Made by a program: the position numbers and the translations under genes. 64,000 nt of DNA from Megachile rotundata (lineage: Eukaryota; Arthropoda; Insecta; Hymenoptera; Megachilidae): assembly GCF_050947335.1 (NCBI RefSeq), contig NW_027473467.1, positions 238,794 through 302,793 on the forward strand, read 5' to 3'. This document shows positions 15,793 through 30,520 of the stretch, piece after piece. Each line of letters begins with the position of its first letter. Within the stretch, counting starts at the first letter, position 1. The notes under the pieces were generated by a model. The model was not told where the DNA came from. It searched no databases and was given only the letters and a program-made list of their open reading frames with translations.

Positions 15793-16042
15793 AATCTCAA
15801 TCACGATCACACAATCACACAGTCACAATCCCACAATCACGATCACACAATCACGATCACACAGTCACGATCACACAATCACAATCACACAATCAGAATC
15901 ACACAATCACAATAACACAATCACACAATCACGATCACACAATCACTATCACACAATCACGATCACACAATCACAATCACACATTCACACAATCACAATC
16001 ACAATCACACATTCACAATCACGATCACACAATCACGATCAC
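15793..16042. repeat. Solo V1 element
   Basis: A complete V1 with its ordered variants, followed within 20 bp by J rather than by a V2. This V1-to-J order differs from the V2-to-J order in front of B block 2 and so shows where the duplication broke. Confidence 0.87.
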
Positions 16043-16058
16043 ACAATCACAATCACAC

Positions 16059-16088
16059 ATTCACAATCACGATCACATAATCACGATC
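16059..16088. repeat. J junction element, copy 3
   Basis: Identical to the J at 12287 but preceded by a V1 end. It lies exactly 3772 bp downstream of that copy. Confidence 0.85.
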
Positions 16089-16141
16089 ACACAATCACAA
16101 TCACACAATCACAATCACACAATCACAATCACACAATCACA

Positions 16142-18430
16142 ATCATACAATCACAATCATACAATCACAATCATACAATCACAATCATACAATCACAATC
16201 ATACAATCACAATCATACAATCACAATCATGCAATCACAATCATACAATCACAATCATACAATCACAATCATACAATCACAGTCATACAATCACAATCAT
16301 ACAATCACAATCATACAATCGCAATCATACAATCACAATATTACAATCACAATCATACAATCACAATCATACAATCGCAATCATACAATCACAATCATTC
16401 AATCACAATCATACAATCACAATCATACGATCGCAATCATACAATCACAATCATACCATCACAATCATACAATCACAATCATACAATCATAATCATACAA
16501 TTACAATCATACAATCACAATCATACTATCACAATCATACAATCGCAAGCATACAATCACAATCATACAATCACAATCCTACAATCGCAATCATACAATT
16601 ACAATCTCCCAAATTCAATCATACAATCACAATCATACAGTCACAATCATACAATCACAATCATACAATCACGATAATACTATCGCAATCATACAATCAC
16701 AATCAAAAAGTCACAATCATACAATCACAATCATACAATCACAATAAAACAATCGTAATCATACAATCACAATCATACAATCGCAATCATACAATCACAA
16801 TATTACAATCACAATCATACAATCACAATCATACAATCGCAATCATACAATCACAATCATTCAATCACAATCATACAATCACAATCATACGATCGCAATC
16901 ATACAATCACAATCATACCATCACAATCATACAATCAGAATCATACAATCACAATCATGCAATCACAATCATACAATCACAATCATACAATCACAATCAT
17001 ACAATCACAATCATGCAATCACAATCATACAATCACAATCATACAATCACAATCATACAATCACAGTCATACAATCACAATCATACAATCACAATCATAC
17101 AATCGCAATCATACAATCACAATATTACAATCACAATCATACAATCACAATCATACAATCGCAATCATACAATCACAATCATTCAATCACAATCATACAA
17201 TCACAATCATACGATCGCAATCATACAATCACAATCATACCATCACAATCATACAATCACAATCATACAATCATAATCATACAATTACAATCATACAATC
17301 ACAATCATACTATCACAATCATACAATCGCAAGCATACAATCACAATCATACAATCACAATCCTACAATCGCAATCATACAATTACAATCTCCCAAATTC
17401 AATCATACAATCACAATCATACAGTCACAATCATACAATCATAATCATACAATCACGATAATACTATCGCAATCATACAATCACAATCAAAAAGTCACAA
17501 TCATACAATCACAATCATACAATCATAATCATACAAAGACAATCATACAATCACAATCATACAATCACAATCATACTATCACAATCATACAATCACAATC
17601 ATACAATCACAATCATACAATCACAATCATACAATCATAATCATACAATCACAATCATACAATCGCAATCATACAATCACAATCATACAATCACAATCAT
17701 ACAATCAATATCATACAATCACAATCATACAATCACAATCATGCAATCATAATCATACAATCACATACATACAATCGCAATCATACAATCACAATCATAC
17801 AATCACAATCATACAATCGCAATCATACAATTACAATCTCCCAAATACAATCATACAATCACAATCATGCAATCACAATCATACAATCACAATCACACAA
17901 TCACAATCATACAATCACAATCATAGAGTCACAATCATACTGTCACAATCTTACCATCACAATCATACAATCAGAATCATACAATCATAATCATACAATC
18001 ACAATCATACAATCGCAATCATACAATCACAATATTACAATCACAATATTACAATCACAATCATACAATCACAATCATACTATCGCAATCATACAATCAC
18101 AATCATACCATCACCATCATACAATCACAATCATACAATCATAATCATACAATTACAATCATACAATCACAATCATACAATCACAATCATACAATCACAA
18201 TCATACAATCACAATCATACAATCACAATCATACAATCGCAATCATACAATCACAATCATACAATCGCAATCATACAATTACAATCTCCAAAATACAATC
18301 TCCCAAATACAATCATACAATCAGAATCATACAATCACAATCATACAATCACAATCATACAATCATAATCATACAATCACAATCATACAATCGCAATCAT
18401 ACAATCACAATATTACAATCACAATCATAC
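16142..18430. repeat. B block 3 (copy of B block 2)
   Basis: CATGC at 16228 and 17012, AATCTCCAAAATAC at 18283 and the return to A units all lie 3772 bp after their partners in B block 2. The few differences are single changes. An extra CATGC at 16956 opens a 227-codon frame not seen in the partner, ACAATTAC at about 12572 is ACAATCAC here, and the CATGCAATCATAATC near 17742 differs by one base. Confidence 0.92.
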
Positions 18431-20013
18431 AATCACAATCACACAATCACAATCACACAATCACAATCACACAATCACAATCACACAATCACACAATCAC
18501 AATCACACAATCACAATCACACAATCACAATCACACAATCACAATCACACATTCACAATCACACAATCACAATCCCACAATCACAATCACACAATCACAA
18601 TCACACAATCACAATCACACAATCACAATCACACAATCACAATCACACAATCACAATCACACAATCACAATCACACAATCACAATCACACAATCACAATC
18701 ACACAATCACAATCACACAATCACAAATCACAATCACACAATCACAATCACACAATCACAATCACACAATCACAATCACACAATCCACAATCACACAATC
18801 ACAATCACACATCACAATCACACAATCACAATCACACAATCACAATCACACAATCACAATCACACAATCACAATCACACAATCACAATCACACAATCACA
18901 ATCACACAAACACAATCACACCAATCACAATCACACAATCACAATCACACAATCACAATCACACAATCACAATCACACAATCACAATCACACAATCACAA
19001 TCACACAATCACAATCACACAATCACAATCACACAATCACAATCACACAATCACAATCACACAATCACAATCACACAATCACAATCACACAATCACAATC
19101 ACACAATCACAATCACACAATCACAATCACACAATCACAATCACACAATCACAATCACACAATCACAATCACACAATCACAATCACACAATCACATCACA
19201 CAATCACAATCACACAATCACAATCACACAATCACAATCACACAATCACAATCACACAATCACAATCACACAATCACAATCACACAATCACAATCACACA
19301 ATCACAATCACACAATCACAATCACACAATCACAATCACACAATCACAATCACACAATCACAATCACACAATCACAATCACACAATCACAATCACACAAT
19401 CACAATCACACAATCACAATCACACAATCACAATCACACAATCACAATCACACAATCACAATCACACAATCACAATCACACAATCACAATCACACAATCA
19501 CAATCACACAATCACAATCACACAATCACAATCACACAATCACAATCACACAATCACAATCACACAATCACAATCACACAATCACAATCACACAATCACA
19601 ATCACACAATCACAATCACACAATCACAATCACACAATCACAATCACACAATCACAATCACACAATCACAATCACACAATCACAATCACACAATCACAAT
19701 CACACAATCACAATCACACAATCACAATCACACAATCACAATCACACAATCACAATCACACAATCACAATCACACAATCACAATCACACAATCACAATCA
19801 CACAATCACAATCACACAATCACAATCACACAATCACAATCACACAATCACAATCGCACAATCACAATCACACAATCACAATCGCACAATCACAATCACA
19901 CAATCACAATCACACAATCACAATCACACAATCACAATCTCACAATCACAATCACACAATCACAATCACACAATCACAATCACACAATCACAATCACACA
20001 ATCACAATCACAC
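18431..20013. repeat. A array with a cluster of phase-breaking indels
   Basis: A-family array. Positions 18726 to about 19196 hold five one-base insertions or deletions (CACAAATC at 18726, AATCCACAATC near 18785, CACACATCAC near 18811, CACACCAATC near 18921, CACATCACAC near 19196) and one T>A change near 18910. Such phase breaks are almost absent elsewhere. Two AATCGCACAATC units lie near 19855 and 19883. Real indels and sequencing or assembly error are both possible. Confidence 0.88.
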
Positions 20014-21440
20014 AATCTCAATCACGATCACACAATCACACAGTCACAATCCCACAATCACGATCACACAATCACGATCACACAGTCACGATCACACAAT
20101 CACAATCACACAATCAGAATCACACAATCACAATAACACAATCACACAATCACGATCACACAATCACTATCACACAATCACGATCACACAATCACAATCA
20201 CACATTCACACAATCACAATCACAATCACACATTCACAATCACGATCACACAATCACGATCACACAATCACAATCACACAATCACAATCACACAATCACA
20301 ATCACACAATCACAATCACACAATCAGAATCACACAATCACAATCACACAATCACAATCACACAATCACAATCACACAATCACAATCACACAATCACAAT
20401 CACACAATCACAATCACACAATCACAATCACACAATCTCAATCACGATCACACAATCACACAGTCACAATCCCACAATCACGATCACACAATCACGATCA
20501 CACAGTCACGATCACACAATCACAATCACACAATCAGAATCACACAATCACAATAACACAATCACACAATCACGATCACACAATCACTATCACACAATCA
20601 CGATCACACAATCACAATCACACATTCACACAATCACAATCACAATCACACATTCACAATCACGATCACACAATCACGATCACACAATCACAATCACACA
20701 ATCACAATCACACAATCACAATCACACAATCACAATCACACAATCAGAATCACACAATCACAATCACACAATCACAATCACACAATCACAATCACACAAT
20801 CACAATCACACAATCACAATCACACAATCTCAATCACGATCACACAATCACACAGTCACAATCCCACAATCACGATCACACAGTCACGATCACACAATCA
20901 CACAGTCACGATCACACAATCACACTGTCACAATCCCACAATCACGATCACACAATCACGATCACACAGTCACGATCACACAATCACAATCACACAATCA
21001 CAATCACACAATCAGAATCACACAATCACAATAACACAGTCGCACAATCACGATCACACAATCACAATCACACCATCACAATCACACAATCACAATCACA
21101 CAATCACAATCACACAATTACAATCACACAATCACTATCACAAAATCACGATCACACAATCACAATCACACAATCACAATCACACAATCACAATCACACA
21201 ATCACTATCACACAATCACGATCACACAATCACGGTCGCGCAATCACGATCACACAATCTCGATCGCACAATCACAATCACACAGTCACACAATCACAAT
21301 CACAATCACAATCACACAATCACAATCACACAATCAGAATCACACAATCACAATCACACAATCACAATCACACAATCACAATCACACAATCACAATCACA
21401 CAATCACAATCACACAATCACAATCACACAATCAGTATCA
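20014..21440. repeat. V1-V1-V2 cassette
   Basis: V1 at 20014-20265 is repeated at 20434-20682, a shift of exactly 420 bp or 30 units. V2 follows at 20826-21440 with GGTCGCGC and a CACTATCACACAATC unit in place of CACGATC near 21202. This is the only place with two complete V1 copies in direct succession. Confidence 0.88.
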
Positions 21441-21891
21441 CACAATCACAATCACACAATCACAATCACACAATCACAATCACACAATCACAATCACACA
21501 ATCACAATCACACAATCACAATCACACAATCACAATCACACAATCACAATCACACAATCACAATCACACAATCACAATCACACAATCACAATCACACAAT
21601 CACAATCACACAATCACAATCACACAATCACAATCACACAATCACAATCACACAATCACAATCACACAATCACAATCACACAATCACAATCACACAATCA
21701 CAATCACACAATCACAATCACACAATCACAATCACACAATCACAATCACACAATCACAATCACACAATCACAATCACACAATCACAATCACACAATCACA
21801 ATCACACAATCACAATCACACAATCACAATCACACAATCACAATCACACAATCACAATCACACAATCACAATCACACAATCACAATCACAC
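21441..21891. repeat. A spacer
   Basis: Thirty-two or so nearly perfect A units with no variant of note. Confidence 0.9.
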
Positions 21892-22916
21892 AATCTCAAT
21901 CACGATCACACAATCACACAGTCACAATCCCACAATCACGATCACACAATCACGATCACACAGTCACGATCACACAATCACAATCACACAATCAGAATCA
22001 CACAATCACAATAACACAATCACACAATCACGATCACACAATCACTATCACACAATCACGATCACACAATCACAATCACACATTCACACAATCACAATCA
22101 CAATCACACATTCACAATCACGATCACACAATCACGATCACACAATCACAATCACACAATCACAATCACACAATCACAATCACACAATCACAATCACACA
22201 ATCAGAATCACACAATCACAATCACACAATCACAATCACACAATCACAATCACACAATCACAATCACACAATCACAATCACACAATCACAATCACACAAT
22301 CTCAATCACGATCACACAATCACACAGTCACAATCCCACAATCACGATCACACAGTCACGATCACACAATCACACAGTCACGATCACACAATCACACTGT
22401 CACAATCCCACAATCACGATCACACAATCACGATCACACAGTCACGATCACACAATCACAATCACACAATCAGAATCACACAATCACAATAACACAGTCG
22501 CACAATCACGATCACACAATCACAATCACACCATCACAATCACACAATCACAATCACACAATCACAATCACACAATTACAATCACACAATCACTATCACA
22601 AAATCACGATCACACAATCACAATCACACAATCACAATAACACAATCACAATCACACAATCACGATCACACAATCACGATCGCGCAATCACGATCACACA
22701 ATCTCGATCGCACAATCACAATCACACAGTCACACAATCACAATCACAATCACAATCACACAATCACAATCACACAATCAGAATCACACAATCAGAATCA
22801 CACAATCACAATCACACAATCACAATCACACAATCACAATCACACAATCACAATCACACAATCACAATCACACAATCACAATCACACAATCACAATCACA
22901 CAATCAGTATCACACA
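21892..22916. repeat. V1-V2 cassette before B block 4
   Basis: V1 at 21892-22140 and V2 at 22298-22916. V2 is the CGATCGCGC subtype with a private AATAACACAATC near 22637 and a doubled AATCAGAATC near 22780-22800. Confidence 0.88.
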
Positions 22917-22929
22917 ATCACAATCACAC

Positions 22930-22959
22930 ATTCACAATCACGATCACATAATCACGATC
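22930..22959. repeat. J junction element, copy 4
   Basis: Same 30-bp element. It is followed by a CATAATCACAC unit near 22980, a marker shared only with the J copies at 29810, 33284 and 41642. It is the left edge of the largest duplication in the window. Confidence 0.85.
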
Positions 22960-23011
22960 ACACAATCACAATCACACAATCATAATCACACAATCACAAT
23001 CACACAATCAC

Positions 23012-23822
23012 AATCATACAATCACAATCATACAATCACAATCATACAATCACAATCATACAATCACAATCATACAATCACAATCATACAATCACAATCA
23101 TGCAATCACAATCATACAATCACAATCATACAATCACAATCATACAATCACAGTCATACAATCACAATCATACAATCACAATCATACAATCGCAATCATA
23201 CAATCACAATATTACAATCACAATCATACAATCACACTCATACAATCGCAATCATACAATCACAATCATTCAATCACAATCATACAATCACAATCATACG
23301 ATCGCAATCATACAATCACAATCATACCATCACAATCATACAATCACAATCATACAATCATAATCATACAATTACAATCATACAATCACAATCATACTAT
23401 CACAATCATACAATCGCAAGCATACAATCACAATCATACAATCACAATCCTACAATCGCAATCATACAATTACAATCTCCCAAATTCAATCATACAATCA
23501 CAATCATACAGTCACAATCATACAATCACAATCATACAATCACGATAATACTATCGCAATCATACAATCACAATCAAAAAGTCACAATCATACAATCACA
23601 ATCATACAATCATAATCATACAATCGCAATCATACAATCACAATCATACAATCGCAATCATACAATTACAATCTCCAAAATACAATCTCCCAAATACAAT
23701 CATACAATCAGAATCATACAATCACAATCATACAATCACAATCATACAATCATAATCATACAATCACAATCATACAATCGCAATCATACAATCACAATAT
23801 TACAATCACAATCATACAATCA
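23012..23822. repeat. B block 4 (short form, CACTCATAC subfamily)
   Basis: One B variant set with CATGC at 23099, carrying CACTCATAC near 23235 where most other sets have CAATCATAC. After AATCAAAAAGTC it jumps straight to the AATCTCCAAAATAC module near 23670, so the middle part of the long form is absent. Its near-identical partner is at 33367 (shift 10,354 bp). Confidence 0.9.
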
Positions 23823-24195
23823 CAATCACACAATCACAATCACACAATCACAATCACACAATCACAATCACACAATCACAATCACACAATCACAATCACA
23901 CAATCACAATCACACAATCACAATCACACATTCACAATCACACAATCACAATCACACAATCACAATCACACAATCACAATCACACAATCACAATCACACA
24001 ATCACAATCACACAATCACAATCACACAATCACAATCACACAATCACAATCACACAATCACAATCACACAATCACAATCACACAATCACAATCTCACAAT
24101 CACAATCACACAATCACAATCACACAATCACAATCACACAATCACAATCACACAATCACAATCACACAATCACAATCACACAATCACAATCACAC
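23823..24195. repeat. Short A array
   Basis: About 27 A units with the ACATTCAC marker near 23930 and AATCTCAC near 24093. In the duplicate at 34177-35739 the same interval is about 85 units longer. Confidence 0.88.
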
Positions 24196-24901
24196 AATCT
24201 CAATCACGATCACACAATCACACAGTCACAATCCCACAATCACGATCACACAATCACGATCACACAGTCACGATCACACAATCACTATCACACAATCACG
24301 ATCACACAATCACAATCACACATTCACACAATCACAATCACAATCACAATCACACATTCACAATCACGATCACACAATCACGATCACACAATCACGATCA
24401 CACAATCACAATCACACAGTCACAATCACACAATCACAATCACACAATCACAATCACACAATCAGAATCACACAATCACAATCACACAATCACAATCACA
24501 CAATCACAATCACACAATCACAATCACACAATCACAATCACACAATCACAATCACACAATCTCAATCACGATCACACAATCACACAGTCACAATCCCACA
24601 ATCACAATCACACAATCACAATCACACAATCACAATCACACAATCACAATCACACAATCACAATCACACAATCACAATCACACAATCACAATCACACAAT
24701 CACAATAACACAGTCGCACAATCACGATCACACAATCACAATCACACCATCACAATCACACAATCACAATCACACAATCACAATCACACAATTACAATCA
24801 CACAATCACAATCACACAATCACAATCACACAATCACAATCACACAATCACAATCACACAATCACAATCACACAATCACAATCACACAATCACAATCACA
24901 C
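24196..24901. repeat. Rearranged V1 and V2 fragments
   Basis: The V1 at 24196 lacks the AATCAGAATC and AATAACACAATC part and has an extra CACGATCAC and CACAGTCAC near its end. A V-type opening at 24558 stops at AATCCC (about 24600) and runs into plain A units. An isolated internal V2 piece then appears at about 24700-24800 (AATAACACAGTCGCAC, CACACCATCAC, ACAATTACAATC), again followed by plain units. It looks like V2 with its variable stretches replaced by A units; the same arrangement recurs at 35740-36551. Confidence 0.8.
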
Positions 24902-25921
24902 AATCTCAATCACGATCACACAATCACACAGTCACAATCCCACAATCACGATCACACAATCACGATCACACAGTCACGATCACACAATCACAATCACACA
25001 ATCAGAATCACACAATCACAATAACACAATCACACAATCACGATCACACAATCACTATCACACAATCACGATCACACAATCACAATCACACATTCACACA
25101 ATCACAATCACAATCACACATTCACAATCACGATCACACAATCACGATCACACAATCACAATCACACAATCACAATCACACAATCACAATCACACAATCA
25201 CAATCACACAATCAGAATCACACAATCACAATCACACAATCACAATCACACAATCACAATCACACAATCACAATCACACAATCACAATCACACAATCACA
25301 ATCACACAATCACAATCACACAATCTCAATCACGATCACACAATCACACAGTCACAATCCCACAATCACGATCACACAGTCACGATCACACAATCACACA
25401 GTCACGATCACACAATCACACTGTCACAATCCCACAATCACGATCACACAATCACGATCACACAGTCACGATCACACAATCACAATCACACAATCACAAT
25501 CACACAATCAGAATCACACAATCACAATAACACAGTCGCACAATCACGATCACACAATCACAATCACACCATCACAATCACACAATCACAATCACACAAT
25601 CACAATCACACAATTACAATCACACAATCACTACCACAAAATCACGATCACACAATCACAATCACACAATCACAATCACACAATCACAATCACACAATCA
25701 CGATCACACAATCACGATCACACAATCACGGTCGCGCAATCACGATCACACAATCTCGATCGCACAATCACAATCACACAGTCACACAATCACAATCACA
25801 ATCACAATCACACAATCACAATCACACAATCAGAATCACACAATCACAATCACACAATCACAATGACACAATCACAATCACACAATCACAATCACACAAT
25901 CACAATCACACAATCAGTATC
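24902..25921. repeat. V1-V2 cassette with CTACCAC marker
   Basis: V1 at 24902-25150 and V2 at 25322-25921. V2 has GGTCGCGC and the rare CACTACCACAAAATC near 25630, shared only with the V2 at 36972. Both modules are shifted by exactly 11,650 bp from that partner. One C>G change near 25864 makes an isolated ATG. Confidence 0.88.
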
Positions 25922-26415
25922 ACACAATCACAATCACACAATCACAATCACACAATCACAATCACACAATCACAATCACACAATCACAATCACACAATCA
26001 CAATCACACAATCACAATCACACAATCACAATCACACAATCACAATCACACAATCACAATCACACAATCACAATCACACAATCACAATCACACAATCACA
26101 ATCACACAATCACAATCACACAATCACAATCACACAATCACAATCACACAATCACAATCACACAATCACAATCACACAATCACAATCACACAATCACAAT
26201 CACACAATCACAATCACACAATCACAATCACACAATCACAATCACACAATCACAATCACACAATCACAATCACACAATCACAATCACACAATCACAATCA
26301 CACAATCACAATCACACAATCACAATCACACAATCACAATCTCACAATCACAATCACACAATCACAATCACACAATCACAATCACACAATCACAATCACA
26401 CAATCACAATCACAC
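25922..26415. repeat. A spacer
   Basis: Plain A units with one AATCTCAC near 26340. The matching interval in the duplicate (37591-38149) is longer by a multiple of 14 bp. Confidence 0.88.
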
Positions 26416-26945
26416 AATCTCAATCACGATCACACAATCACACAGTCACAATCCCACAATCACGATCACACAATCACGATCACACAGTCACGATCACACA
26501 ATCACAATCACACAATCAGAATCACACAATCACAATAACACAATCACACAATCACGATCACACAATCACTATCACACAATCACGATCACACAATCACAAT
26601 CACACATTCACACAATCACAATCACAATCACAATCACACATTCACAATCACGATCACACAATCACGATCACACAATCACGATCACACAATCACAATCACA
26701 CAGTCACAATCACACAATCACAATCACACAATCACAATCACACAATCAGAATCACACAATCACAATCACACAATCACAATCACACAATCACAATCACACA
26801 ATCACAATCACACAATCACAATCACACAATCTCAATCACGATCACACAATCACACAGTCACAATCCCACAATCACGATCACACAGTCACGATCACACAAT
26901 CACACAGTCACGATCACACAATCACACTGTCACAATCCCACAATC
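26416..26945. repeat. Long V1 plus truncated V2
   Basis: V1 at 26416 has extra AATCAC hexamers and a CACAGTCAC tail to about 26712. V2 starts at 26828 but ends just after CACTGTCACAATCCC and joins plain A units. The same chimera stands at 38150-38700. Confidence 0.85.
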
Positions 26946-27529
26946 ACAATCACACAATCACAATCACACAATCACAATCACACAATCACAATCACACAAT
27001 CGCAATCACACAATCACAATCACACAATCACAATCACACAATCACAATCACACAATCACAATCACACAATCACAATCACACAATCACAATCACACAATCA
27101 CAATCACACAATCACAATCACACAATCACAATCACACAATCACAATCACACAATCACAATCACACAATCACAATCACACAATCACAATCACACAATCACA
27201 ATCACACAATCACAATCACACAATCACAATCACACAATCACAATCACACAATCACAATCACACAATCACAATCACACAATCACAATCACACAATCACAAT
27301 CACACAATCACAATCACACAATCACAATCACACAATCACAATCACACAATCACAATCACACAATCACAATCACACAATCACAATCACACAATCACAATCA
27401 CACAATCACAATCACACAATCACAATCACACAATCACAATCACACAATCACAATCACACAATCACAATCACACAATCACAATCACACAATCACAATCACA
27501 CAATCACAATCACACAATCACAATCACAC
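26946..27529. repeat. A spacer
   Basis: Plain A units with one AATCGCAATC near 27000, which recurs near 38733 in the duplicate. Confidence 0.88.
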
Positions 27530-28520
27530 AATCTCAATCACGATCACACAATCACACAGTCACAATCCCACAATCACGATCACACAATCACGATCACACA
27601 GTCACGATCACACAATCACAATCACACAATCAGAATCACACAATCACAATAACACAATCACACAGTCACGATCACACAATCACTATCACACAATCACGAT
27701 CACACAATCACAATCACACATTCACACAATCACAATCACAATCACACATTCACAACCACGATCACACAATCACGATCACACAATCACAATCACACAACCA
27801 CAATCACACAATCACAATCACACAATCACAATCACACAATCAGAATCACACAATCACAATCACACAATCACAATCACACAATCACAATCACACAATCACA
27901 ATCACACAATCTCAATCACGATCACACAATCACACAGTCACAATCCCACAATCACGATCACACAGTCACGATCACACAATCACACAGTCACGATCACACA
28001 ATCACACTGTCACAATCCCACAATCACGATCACACAATCACGATCACACAGTCACGATCACACAATCACAATCACACAATCACAATCACACAATCAGAAT
28101 CACACAATCACAATAACACAGTCGCACAATCACGATCACACAATCACAATCACACCATCACAATCACACAATCACAATCACACAATCACAATCACACAAT
28201 TACAATCACACAATCACTATCACAAAATCACGATCACACAATCACAATCACACAATCACAATCACACAATCACAATCACACAATCACGATCACACAATCA
28301 CGATCACACAATCACGGTCGCGCAATCACGATCACACAATCTCGATCGCACAATCACAATCACACAGTCACACAATCACAATCACAATCACAATCACACA
28401 ATCACAATCACACAATCAGAATCACACAATCACAATCACACAATCACAATCACACAATCACAATCACACAATCACAATCACACAATCACAATCACACAAT
28501 CACAATCACACAATCAGTAT
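27530..28520. repeat. V1-V2 cassette with ACCACGATC marker
   Basis: V1 at 27530-27780 carries CACAACCACGATC near 27754 and CACAACCACAATC near 27795. Both are shared only with the V1 at 39334. V2 at 27908-28520 is the GGTCGCGC subtype and complete. Confidence 0.88.
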
Positions 28521-28959
28521 CACACAATCACAATCACACAATCACAATCACACAATCACAATCACACAATCACAATCACACAATCACAATCACACAATCA
28601 CAATCACACAATCACAATCCCACAATCACAATCGCACAATCACAATCACACAATCACAATCACACAATCACAATCACACAATCACAATCACACAATCACA
28701 ATCACACAATCACAATCACACAATCACAATCACACAATCACAATCACACAATCACAATCACACAATCACAATCACACAATCACAATCTCACAATCACAAT
28801 CACACAATCACAATCACACAATCACAATCACACAATCACAATCACACAATCACAATCACACAATCACAATCACACAATCACAATCACACAATCACAATCA
28901 CACAATCACAATCACACAATCACAATCACACAATCACAATCACACAATCACAATCACAC
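28521..28959. repeat. A spacer
   Basis: Plain A units with AATCCCACAATC and AATCGCAC near 28618-28634 and AATCTCAC near 28787. Confidence 0.87.
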
Positions 28960-29796
28960 AATCTCAATCACGATCACACAATCACACAGTCACAATCCCA
29001 CAATCACGATCACACAATCACGATCACACAGTCACGATCACACAATCACAATCACACAATCAGAATCACACAATCACAATAACACAATCACACAATCACG
29101 ATCACACAATCACTATCACACAATCACGATCACACAATCACAATCACACATTCACACAATCACAATCACAATCACACAATCAGAATCACACAATCACAAT
29201 CACACAATCACAATCACACAATCACAATCACACAATCACAATCACACAATCTCAATCACGATCACACAATCACACAGTCACAATCCCACAATCACGATCA
29301 CACAGTCACGATCACACAATCACACAGTCACGATCACACAATCACACTGTCACAATCCCACAATCACGATCACACAATCACAATCACACAATCAGAATCA
29401 CACAATCACAATAACACAGTCGCACAATCACGATCACACAATCACAATCACACCATCACAATCACACAATCACAATCACACAATCACAATCACACAATTA
29501 CAATCACACAATCACTATCACAAAATCACGATCACACAATCACAATCACACAATCACAATCACACAATCACAATCACACAATCACGATCACACAATCACG
29601 ATCGCGCAATCACGATCACACAATCTCGATCGCACAATCACAATCACACAGTCACACAATCACAATCACAATCACAATCACACAATCACAATCACACAAT
29701 CAGAATCACACAATCACAATCACACAATCACAATCACACAATCACAATCACACAATCACAATCACACAATCACAATCACACAATCAGTATCACACA
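28960..29796. repeat. Shortened V1-V2 cassette before B block 5
   Basis: V1 at 28960 stops before its last ACATTCACAATC, so V1 to V2 is 288 bp; the only other case is 40764-41052. V2 starts at 29248, is the CGATCGCGC subtype, and lacks 28 bp (two units) around CACAGTCACG compared with that partner. Confidence 0.87.
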
Positions 29797-29809
29797 ATCA
29801 CAATCACAC

Positions 29810-29839
29810 ATTCACAATCACGATCACATAATCACGATC
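29810..29839. repeat. J junction element, copy 5
   Basis: Same element, with the CATAATCACAC follower unit. The distance to the CATGC of the B block is one 14-bp unit shorter than the 170 bp seen in six other copies. Confidence 0.85.
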
Positions 29840-29891
29840 ACACAATCACAATCACACAATCATAATCACACAATCACAATCACACAATCAC

Positions 29892-30520
29892 AATCATACA
29901 ATCACAATCATACAATCACAATCATACAATCACAATCATACAATCACAATCATACAATCACAATTATGCAATCACAATCATACAATCACAATCATACAAT
30001 CACAATCATACAATCACAGTCATACAATCACAATCATACAATCACAATCATACAATCGCAATCATACAATCACAATATTACAATCACAATCATACAATCA
30101 CACTCATACAATCGCAATCATACAATCACAATCATTCAATCACAATCATACAATCACAATCATACGATCGCAATCATACAATCACAATCATACCATCACA
30201 ATCATACAATCACAATCATACAATCATAATCATACAATTACAATCATACAATCACAATCATACTATCACAATCATACAATCGCAAGCATACAATCACAAT
30301 CATACAATCACAATCCTACAATCGCAATCATACAATTACAATCTCCCAAATTCAATCATACAATCACAATCATACAGTCACAATCATACAATCACAATCA
30401 TACAATCACGATAATACTATCGCAATCATACAATCACAATCAAAAAGTCACAATCATACAATCACAATCATACAATCATAATCATACAAAGACAATCATG
30501 CAATCACAATCATACAATCA
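29892..30520. repeat. B block 5 (CACTCATAC subfamily, truncated)
   Basis: One B variant set with CATGC at 29965 and CACTCATAC near 30101. It runs to TACAAAGACAATC near 30487 and then, after one CATGC unit, returns to A units. The distal part of the long form is missing. Its partner at 41726 continues further. Confidence 0.9.

Noticed and set aside
25863..29414. 1183-codon + strand ORF rich in His, Asn, Gln, Ser, Thr and Ile
   Set aside because: The 14-mer has no stop in any + frame and 14 is not a multiple of 3, so every frame reads the same 14-residue cycle QSQSHNHNHTITIT. The ATG comes from a single C>G change and there is no promoter, no intron structure and no change in sequence at the ends.
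25863..29414. His-rich metal-binding or Thr-rich ice-binding protein
   Set aside because: HNHNH and TITIT look suggestive, but they are fixed by the codons of the DNA unit, and the same peptide comes from all three frames.
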